Source of the DNA: Salinibacterium sp. SWN167 | GTDB taxonomy: Bacteria; Actinomycetota; Actinomycetes; Actinomycetales; Microbacteriaceae | Assembly (NCBI RefSeq): GCF_015864665.1 | Contig: NZ_JADYWU010000001.1 | Span: 1,178,001 to 1,242,000 of the forward strand | Direction: 5' to 3' | DNA: 64,000 bases | Shown: positions 41,341 through 49,000 of the stretch, piece by piece | How positions within the stretch are numbered: position 1 is the stretch's first letter | Layout of the letters: every line of letters starts with the position of its first letter | Notes under the pieces: generated by a model | The model's input: only the letters and a program-made list of their open reading frames with translations | Databases searched by the model: none | Told to the model about the DNA's origin: nothing | Position numbers and translations under genes: made by a program

Positions 41341-41418
41341 GTGCGTTGTGGATAGCATGCCACTGGGTATGCGCGGTGTCGCCCATTCATTGCTACGTTG
41401 ATATCTGACAAATACTTG
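41341..41418 (-). repeat. Duplicated upstream region of the dehydrogenase gene
   Basis: The segment with CGCGGTGTCGCC and ATTCATTGCTAC at about 41368-41397 matches CGCGGTGTCGCC and ATTCGTTGCTAC at about 40368-40393, upstream of the intact dehydrogenase. Both run on into a TTGAT/ACTTG-like stretch. This copy now lies immediately upstream of the PP2C gene and may supply part of its promoter. Confidence 0.7.
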
Positions 41419-41429
41419 GGGGCACAGCG

Positions 41430-42284
41430 ATGGTTTCGAATCAGTACACGGTTGTGCTGCCTAACGGGCCTCTGAGCGTGACGGCGTATGCCAATTCAGA
41501 CCGCGGATCAGTGCGCACTTTGAACGAAGACAGCATGCTCGTGTTGCCTCGCGTCTACCTCGTTGCCGACGGAATGGGCGGGCATTCATTCGGCGATCGC
41601 GCGAGTCAGTGCGTTGTTCAGAGCGTCGCTCGTGCAGTGGCGCAGCACGACATCCTCACGCCCGAACACATCGTTCATGCCATCTCAGAGGCCAACCTCG
41701 CCGTCATCGCGCTTCGTGGAGAAGAAGACGGAGTATCGGGAACAACCCTGTCGGGCATCGCTCTGGTCTCTGTGGGGGCCGACGAAGAAACTCGTTGGAT
41801 GGCGTTCAATGTGGGGGACTCCAGAATTTATGGTTGGGATGGGCGAAGCCTGCAGCAGCTCTCCGTCGACCACTCTGCCGTGCAAGAACTCATCGACCTC
41901 GGGCACATCACCTCGATCGAAGCATCCGTTCACCCCGATCGCAACGTGATCACGCGAGCCCTGGGCATCCACTCTCACGTCGATCCGGATTTTTGGTTAT
42001 TGCCAGTTGCGACGCAGCAGACTTTTGTTGTGTGCTCCGACGGCCTCACGAAAGAACTCGACGACGACCTTATTGCAGGCATTCTTGCTGACCGTGCCGC
42101 TCTCAGTGACGACGAATCGATCGCCGATCGACTCGTTGCGGCCGCCATCGCGGCCGGCGGCTCAGACAACGTCACGGTTGTCGTAGTCGACGCTGCGCGT
42201 GCCGCCGACAATGACGCAACCGATGAAGACACTGTCGACCGCGTCATTCCGCAGCACCTCGAACAAACCCGACCCAGGAAGTAG
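41430..42284 (+). CDS. PP2C-family Ser/Thr protein phosphatase (PrpC/PstP-like)
   Basis: A 284-residue cytoplasmic phosphatase. Metal-binding motifs are NEDSMLV, VADGMGGH, and the late SDNVTVVVVDA; GDSRIYGWD and CSDGLTKELDDD are also typical. The Shine-Dalgarno GGGGGC lies 8 bases before the ATG. It removes phosphates from targets of the Ser/Thr kinase three genes downstream and is the first gene of the long plus-strand cluster that ends in the type VII module. FHA proteins between the two are candidate phospho-readers. The last ~25 residues are an acidic tail. Confidence 0.95.
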   Translation: MVSNQYTVVLPNGPLSVTAYANSDRGSVRTLNEDSMLVLPRVYLVADGMGGHSFGDRASQCVVQSVARAVAQHDILTPEHIVHAISEANLAVIALRGEEDGVSGTTLSGIALVSVGADEETRWMAFNVGDSRIYGWDGRSLQQLSVDHSAVQELIDLGHITSIEASVHPDRNVITRALGIHSHVDPDFWLLPVATQQTFVVCSDGLTKELDDDLIAGILADRAALSDDESIADRLVAAAIAAGGSDNVTVVVVDAARAADNDATDEDTVDRVIPQHLEQTRPRK

Positions 42285-42290
42285 AACGCA

Positions 42291-43565
42291 GTGGTAACGA
42301 AGTATCTCTGTGAACCAGCCGCTGATGCCGCATGGTCAGCGGTCGTTGGCGAGCAACTCATCATTCTTGTCGACTCATCGGACTCGGCGCTTATCGAGCG
42401 GCTCTGGACTAACCGGATTGCAGGAGCGCAAGCGGCCGTCGAGGTGCTGAGCGCCCGCGGTCTCTCGGCTACGCCGTCATTTGCCCTCGTCGAGTGGACG
42501 GCGGATGACACCACTTCGGCGGGTGCCCGCGCTATCGTGCGCGGAGCAGCGAGCGTGGTTTTCAGCACCGCCACCGGTTCGCACACCGTAAGCGGAACAC
42601 GTGTGAGCACATGGGCAGAACACCATTTTGATGACGTTCGCGACTGCGTGATCGCGATCGACGGCCGCGCCGCTGGACGGAGCGATGAGACGCGCCATGA
42701 GGTATTCCTCCCGATATTCGCGGGCGTTGTAAAGACGATGAGCGTCCACTCGTCACGCAGCAGCAGCCGCAGCACAGCGACTCCCGCTTCGCTGGAGTCT
42801 CCAAGGCTGACTCCCAGCGCCCCCGAGTTGGCAGACGCATTGCCGCCAGCCGCCGCAGTGTCGGAGGCGACGATGGTCGACCGACCAGATCAGTTCTCCG
42901 ACATTCCGCCGGGAGTGAGCGCAGCATCCGCCGCCCGCAAGGGCGATACCGCCGTCGACGACGCTCAGGGATACGACTTTCTCTTCGGAGAAACCGTCAT
43001 GCGCAACGTCTCGGAAGCCGCCAGCGGCAACGAAAATGACGTGAGCGCCGAAAACGCGGATGTCGCGCCGCCGCCGGCCCCAGAAGCTGGCTCAGAGTTC
43101 CTGGGTGCAGAGCAACCGGCGGCAGAGGGCGACCACGATGGTTTGACGATCATGACGGCGGATCTTGCGAGTCTGCGAGCCTCGCAACCGAAACCCTCGA
43201 CGGTGAGCGATTCACCGCCCAATCAGCCCACGCTCTATCTCGACCTCTCGACTGGTGCCCGCGAGGTGCTTTCTCAGCCGATTTTGGTTGGACGCGCACC
43301 AACCGTGGCCAAGGTGTCGAGCGGAGCGCTACCTCGACTCGTCACGATCCCCGGCGATAAAGACATCTCTCGCAATCACGTTCAGATCGTTGTCGAGGGC
43401 GGAACGGTGGTCGTTACCGACTTGCATTCTCGAAACGGCACTCATGTGACATTGCCGGGTCGAGCCTCTCAACGGCTGCGTGCCGGGGAGCCGACAGCGG
43501 TGATTATAGGCACCGTGATCGATCTCGGTGGCGACGTCACTCTCACCGTGAGTGAGGGGGCGTAA
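42291..43565 (+). CDS. FHA-domain protein with an unrecognised N-terminal domain
   Basis: A 424-residue protein starting at GTG 42291, 6 bases after the phosphatase. Residues 1-145 form an alpha/beta domain I cannot assign (EQLIILVDSSDSALIERLW, then SFALVEWTADDTTSAGARAIVRGA), followed by a long Ser/Ala/Pro/Asp-rich linker (about 150-315). The C-terminal ~100 residues are an FHA domain: PILVGRAPTVAK, then DISRNHVQIVVEGG and DLHSRNGT, with the Arg, Ser, His and Asn needed for phospho-Thr binding. It should dock on a Thr-phosphorylated partner of the kinase encoded next. No membrane helix is seen. Confidence 0.88.
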   Translation: MVTKYLCEPAADAAWSAVVGEQLIILVDSSDSALIERLWTNRIAGAQAAVEVLSARGLSATPSFALVEWTADDTTSAGARAIVRGAASVVFSTATGSHTVSGTRVSTWAEHHFDDVRDCVIAIDGRAAGRSDETRHEVFLPIFAGVVKTMSVHSSRSSSRSTATPASLESPRLTPSAPELADALPPAAAVSEATMVDRPDQFSDIPPGVSAASAARKGDTAVDDAQGYDFLFGETVMRNVSEAASGNENDVSAENADVAPPPAPEAGSEFLGAEQPAAEGDHDGLTIMTADLASLRASQPKPSTVSDSPPNQPTLYLDLSTGAREVLSQPILVGRAPTVAKVSSGALPRLVTIPGDKDISRNHVQIVVEGGTVVVTDLHSRNGTHVTLPGRASQRLRAGEPTAVIIGTVIDLGGDVTLTVSEGA

Positions 43566-45223
43566 TGCGTCGGGCTCCCTCAACGCCGCCCGAACTCCCG
43601 GGCTACACGTTTGTGAAGCTGTTAGGTTCGGGCGGCTTCAGCGACGTCTTTCTCTATGACCAGCACCTTCCTAAGCGTCGGGTCGCAGTGAAAGTCCTCC
43701 TCACCGAAGACTTAGCGCCGGCTACTCGCGCATCGTTCGTGGCTGAAGCCAACCTGATGGCGCAGCTCTCGGCGCATCCGTATATCGTTTCCATTTTTCA
43801 TGCGGATGTTGCCTCTGACGATCGACCCTATTTCGTCATGGAATACTGCTCGGGCCCGAGTCTCGCTGAGCGATACAAGAGCGCTCCGCTCGCGGTGACC
43901 GATGTTTTGCGGGTGGGCATCCGAGTGAGCGGCGCGGTCGCCACTGCGCACGGCGCTGGCATTCTGCACCGCGATATCAAGCCCGCCAACGTGCTCACTA
44001 ACGATTACGGTTGGCCGGCTCTCACCGACTTCGGTATCTCTTCGGCGCTCGATGACGAGATTCCGCTGCACACGAGTTCGCGCTCGCCACTCATCGAAGA
44101 GAGCGGCTCAACGACCGGGGCGTCGATCGGTATGTCGATACCGTGGTCGCCGCCCGAGATGTTCGACGACGATCCGAATCCGGATGTTCGTGCCGACGTG
44201 TTTTCGTTAGCGGCCACGCTCTACACTCTCCTCGCCGGGCATACGCCGTTCGAGGTGCGTGGTCGATCTAATGGTGCTCTTGACCTCATCGGCCGCATCG
44301 AACGTGGACTCATCACTCCGCTCACGCGGGAGGATGTGTCGGCCAGCTTTCTCGCCGTGTTGCGCAAGGGTATGGCATCTCGTCGCGACGATCGGTTCGC
44401 GAGCGCACTTGATCTGGCACGAGCATTGCAGCGCGTTGAACTGGAATTGGGTTACGCCCCGACGACCGTCGACGTGCCGAACCTTGTCGTCGATCAGGTC
44501 GCTCCGGCCGGAGCCGAGGATGACGACGACGCCACGCGTGCGCGAGGGGTTGCAACGATCGAAGCGCAGCCTTCGGCTGCCGCTCCCGCGGCTGATCGCG
44601 TCGCAGACGCTCCCATTGCGGGCACTGTCGCCAGCGCAGACGAGACTCAGCTCCGCGGTGCTCCCCAGCGGATCGCCCAGCCAGGGGGAATGGAGTTGGG
44701 CGAGACCGTGGTCCGCCGCAGACCGCCCGCGAACGAGGCCGCTGACTCGACCACAGAACCTTTTGAGATGGCGACGACGCGCGAAAGCGAGCTGAAGACG
44801 CGAACATCGTCTCCCCGAAAGCCACTGCCGTGGATCATCGGAGGAGTCGCAGCCGCCGTCGCGATTGCCGTCGGCGTAGCGGTCTTCATCACGAATCCGG
44901 TTTCCACAGAGGTTCCCTCGGTTGCGGCTCCCACCACGGCTCCCACCTCCGCAATTGTGGAGAGCGTGCCAACGCCGGTGCTCGTGTCCGCATCCGAAAC
45001 TGCCGGTTCCGTAATTTTTACCGTCGATAACCCCTCGGGCGACGACGACGATCGCATCATCTGGCAGCGGGTGGGGCGCGACAGTGAGCCGGTTCGACAA
45101 TCGGAAGACGGCGTCATCACCGTCGACGGTTACGCTCCGGGAGTCACACTTTGTATCGACGTGAGGATCGTGCGCGCCGGCACCGAATCTGCTAATCCGT
45201 TGGAGGCGTGTTTTCCCGAATGA
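43565..45223 (+). CDS. Transmembrane Ser/Thr protein kinase
   Basis: A 552-residue kinase; ATG 43565 shares a base with the upstream stop (TAATG). The Hanks motifs are intact: P-loop GSGGFSDV, K43 in VAVKVL, H-R-D with D137 in HRDIKPANVL, and D155 in TDFGIS. PPEMF replaces the usual APE. The juxtamembrane region (about 300-415) is long and Ala/Asp/Thr-rich, a likely autophosphorylation region; one membrane helix (about 421-441) precedes a ~110-residue external domain with two Cys (LCIDVRI, LEACFPE) and no PASTA repeats. It would phosphorylate FHA partners in this cluster. Confidence 0.95.
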   Translation: MRRAPSTPPELPGYTFVKLLGSGGFSDVFLYDQHLPKRRVAVKVLLTEDLAPATRASFVAEANLMAQLSAHPYIVSIFHADVASDDRPYFVMEYCSGPSLAERYKSAPLAVTDVLRVGIRVSGAVATAHGAGILHRDIKPANVLTNDYGWPALTDFGISSALDDEIPLHTSSRSPLIEESGSTTGASIGMSIPWSPPEMFDDDPNPDVRADVFSLAATLYTLLAGHTPFEVRGRSNGALDLIGRIERGLITPLTREDVSASFLAVLRKGMASRRDDRFASALDLARALQRVELELGYAPTTVDVPNLVVDQVAPAGAEDDDDATRARGVATIEAQPSAAAPAADRVADAPIAGTVASADETQLRGAPQRIAQPGGMELGETVVRRRPPANEAADSTTEPFEMATTRESELKTRTSSPRKPLPWIIGGVAAAVAIAVGVAVFITNPVSTEVPSVAAPTTAPTSAIVESVPTPVLVSASETAGSVIFTVDNPSGDDDDRIIWQRVGRDSEPVRQSEDGVITVDGYAPGVTLCIDVRIVRAGTESANPLEACFPE

Positions 45224-45927
45224 ATCCGCTTCGAGTTGAGTTCTGCGGCGAGTGGTACGACATTGCTCACCCCAACGATTTTCATGTCGGTCGGGAATCC
45301 GACCTGGTCATCGACGACAACCCCTACCTGCACCGTCGTTTTCTTCGGATATATGAAGATTTTGGGATGTGGTGGCTAGCAAACGTGGGCAACCTGCTGA
45401 CAGCGACCGTGACTGATGCCACCGGTCAAGTGCAGGCATGGCTAGCGCCCGGAGCACGGCTGCCGATCGTTTTCCCCCAAATGCAGGTGCTGTTCAGCGC
45501 GGGGTCTACGACGTACGAATTCACTATTCACGCGGGTGATGACTACTACAACACGTCGACGGCGTTAGCGGGAACGGGTGGCTCGACGACGATCGGTCCG
45601 ATTCCCCTGACGTCGTCTCAGCGGTTGCTCATCGTGGCTCTTGCAGAGGGAGTACTGCGTCAGTCGACGGCAGGCCGAGGGGATATTCCGACCTCTGCCG
45701 TTGTCGCGGCGAGACTCGGCTGGTCGATCACCACGTTCAATCGCAAGCTCGATAACGTATGCGAGAAGCTCGACAAGCGCGGTGTCGCGGGTTTGAGAGG
45801 GGGCAAGGACAATCTCGCCACCAACCGAAGGTTGCGACTCGTGGAGTTTGCCGTTGCGACCAGACTTGTCGATAAAGACGACCTCTATTTGCTTGATCGC
45901 AATGACGAGGAAGGCCGCACCCCATGA
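45220..45927 (+). CDS. FHA-domain protein fused to a winged-HTH-like region
   Basis: A 235-residue protein. ATG 45220 overlaps the kinase stop by 4 bases (GGAGG 45203-45207 favours neither start strongly; GTG 45208 is the alternative). Residues 1-110 look like an FHA domain: FHVGRESDLVIDDNPYLHRRFLRI supplies the Arg and His landmarks, though the SxxNG loop is poor. Residues 130-215 contain LTSSQRLLIVALAEGVLRQ, SAVVAARLGWSITTFNRKLDNV and KRGVAGLRGG, which read like a winged-helix DNA-binding region. A phospho-responsive transcription factor is a plausible role. It does not carry an obvious membrane segment. Confidence 0.75.
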   Translation: MNPLRVEFCGEWYDIAHPNDFHVGRESDLVIDDNPYLHRRFLRIYEDFGMWWLANVGNLLTATVTDATGQVQAWLAPGARLPIVFPQMQVLFSAGSTTYEFTIHAGDDYYNTSTALAGTGGSTTIGPIPLTSSQRLLIVALAEGVLRQSTAGRGDIPTSAVVAARLGWSITTFNRKLDNVCEKLDKRGVAGLRGGKDNLATNRRLRLVEFAVATRLVDKDDLYLLDRNDEEGRTP

Positions 45928-46072
45928 TTGGGGCCGCGGCAGGGGAGAACTACCCATACACTGCCCTACTGAGAGAAGTTGAAAAATGCTACGGTAATTG
46001 CCAGAAGTGATCGAAGAAATGTCAGCGTGATCGTGTGCACGCAAGCTGTGCCGAGTTCGGGAGTAGTGCAAC

Positions 46073-49000
46073 GTGAAGCTGTCTATCGGTACTACGCGCC
46101 AGCGTAAGACAATCGCCTCAGCGGTCGTAGTCTCGCTCGTTGTCGGTGTGCCTCTGACATTCGCTGCATTGCACCCAGGGTTTCCCGTTTCCGATGTCGA
46201 CCTCACCGCCAGCGATGTCTGGGTGACCAACGGCGAACAACTGCTCGGCGGTCGGCTTAATCGCCAGATCGACGAACTCAACGGGTCAGTTATCGCCTCG
46301 AGCGCACAATTCGATGTGCTCCAGGATGGCGACGCTCTCTTCATGAGTGACCCCGTCGCCAACCGCATTGAATCGGTTGATCCCGCAACGACAGAAGTAA
46401 CCTCGGCCATTGACGTCCCCAGCGACGCCGACATCTCTTTCGGCGGCTCGAACTTGGCTATCGTTTCGCCCAAGGGTGAGCTGTGGATTGTGCCCGCCGT
46501 CGGCGACCTGCAGTTCAACTATGTTTCAGACCCCGCTCTGATCGAGCTTGGCGATGGCGGCCGCGCGACGGTCACGGCCGAAGGCGTCGTCATTGCTGTC
46601 TCGCCAGAGAAGAAGGCGATCTATCGCGTCGAGACGATTGCCGACGAACCCGTGAAGTCAGAATTCCCAGCGGTGGGGGAGTTTCAGATAGCGGCGGCTG
46701 GCGATTCCGCGGTCGTGTTCGATCAGTCAACGAACGAACTGATTCTGGAATCGGGGCGCAGCTATCCGCTTGAGAAGCAGGGCATCCGTCTTCAGCAATC
46801 GAGCACCGAATCGGAATTTGCGCTGGTTGCAACCGGCGACTCGCTCCAAAGGCTCGAGCTCGGCAACGGTGCTCTCAGCGACATTCCCGCCGACATGGCA
46901 ACCCCGGCGCAGGCGGATGGTGTCTCTGCTCCCGTCGCGCTTGATGGGTGCGCGCATGGGGCGTGGGCTTCTGCGCAACGGTACGTCCTGGCCTGCACCG
47001 GCGGCGACGCACAGACGTACGATATTGCCGAGCCGACGCAAGGAAGCGAACTAGAATTCCGGGTGAATCGCTCAGTGATAGCACTCAACAACCTTTCAAA
47101 CGGCAATGTTTGGCTCATCGACGAGAACATGCGTCTCGTCGAAAACTGGGAGGACGTGACTCCTCCAGAAGACCAGGAGTCAGAAGAAGAGGGCGACGAG
47201 AAGTCATCGATTCAGTCATTCGAAGACACTCTTGCTGAGCGAACCGACTCCAACCGAGATCCGGTAGCGGCCGATGATGATTTCGGCGTTCGCCCGGGCC
47301 GCACCACCGTATTCAGCGTGCTCGACAACGACACTGACGCTGATGGCGATGTGCTTGTAATCTCGGACTATGACCGAATCGCAGAGTCGACGGGACGACT
47401 CGACCTGATCGACGGTGGCCGTGCGCTCCAATTCACGCCGGTTCCCGACTTCGTTGGTGGCATCGCTTTCAACTACACGATCGACGATGGTCGCGGGGGA
47501 ACTGACCAGGCCCGGGTCTCGGCGACAGTTGTTCCCGAGGGGCGCAACGAACTCCCCGTCAGTGTTCGCGAAACCGGTATCAGCGTTGAAGCGAACCAGA
47601 CCGTGAGCTATAACGTGCTCGCGGATTGGAAAGACCCCGACGGTGACGATCTCTACTTGATCGCGGCTTCTCCGAAGTCCGGTGACCTCGTGAGGTTCAC
47701 GCCCGATGGCTTCGTAACGTTCACACACCAGACCTCAGAACTCGGCGAGAAGGTCGTGACCTTCTTGGTGTCTGACGGCAGCGATACTCCAGCTCAAGGC
47801 GAACTAGTCGTGACCGTGGAGCCCGCCGGAACCCTCAATCCCGTTGGTACTCCCGACTTTGCTTCGGCGTTCGAATCAGAGACCGTGGTTATCGAACCGC
47901 TGCTTAACGATCTCTCGCCGTCAGGAGCACAGCTCACTCTGATCGCGATGGACGAGGCAGACAACGGCGCCGTGGCTTCCTTCGACAGCGATCGCGGCGA
48001 GATCACCTTTAGCTCGTCATCGGCCGGGGTCTTTTACTTGACCTACACCTTGAGCGCCGGCGCGAACACGAGCGTCGGGATTGTGCGCGTTGACGTCCTT
48101 CCCAAGCCCGCATCCGCGCAGCTTCCCCCCGTCGCGGTGAAGGACACGGCGTATCTCCGTGGGGATGAGCCAACGACAGTGTCGGCGCTGTCCAACGATG
48201 TCAGCCCCAGCGGCAATATTCTCGCGGTGCAATCGATCGACGTTGATCCCGCTCTCGTCGCGAAAGGCCTCGTTGTTGAGTTGCTAGAAAGCACGCTCAT
48301 CCGAGTTACCTCGCCAGCTGCGCTCACGAGCCAAGTCAATTTCACCTACACAATTTCAGATGGCGTGAACACCGCTACGGCCGGCGTCACGGTGGTGCCG
48401 GTGCCAGCGTTGACCAAGCACCAGCCGCCCGTCGCTCTGGATGACTCCGCCAAGGTCCGTGCTGGAGACATCATCACTCTTGATGTGCTCAACAATGACT
48501 TCCATCCCGACGACAGCCCAATGTCTCTTGCCCCAGAACTCGTAACTCAGCCTGTGGCTGGCGTTGCTTTTGTCAGCCGCGACAAGCTGCGGTTCCAAGC
48601 ACCGACAGCTCCCGGTGCGTACACCGTCGACTACCGCGTTATTGACCCCTTCGGTGAGACTGCTGCGGCGACCGCTACCTTCACGGTGACACCGATCGAC
48701 GTTGACGCCAACCAAGACCCGACCCCTATTGCTCTTATCGCGCGAGTTCTTGCTGGGGGCGAGATCAAGGTCGAGATTCCGCTGAGCACCGTCGACCCCG
48801 ATGGTGACTCAACGCAGTTGCTCCGATTCCCGACAAACCCCACGCTGGGAGCGGTGACGGAGTTCGGCACTGACTACTTCATTTACGAATCCTCGACTGC
48901 AACATCCGGTACTGACTCGTTCAGCTACGAGGTAGTCGATGCATTCGGGGCGACGGGAGTCGGTGACGTCAAAATTGCGGTCATTCCAGAACCTGACGAG

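Noticed and set aside
45565-46518. 317-codon minus-strand frame across the FHA-HTH/surface-protein junction
   Set aside because: It overlaps two well-supported plus-strand genes and an intergenic region, has no Shine-Dalgarno and no recognisable domain.
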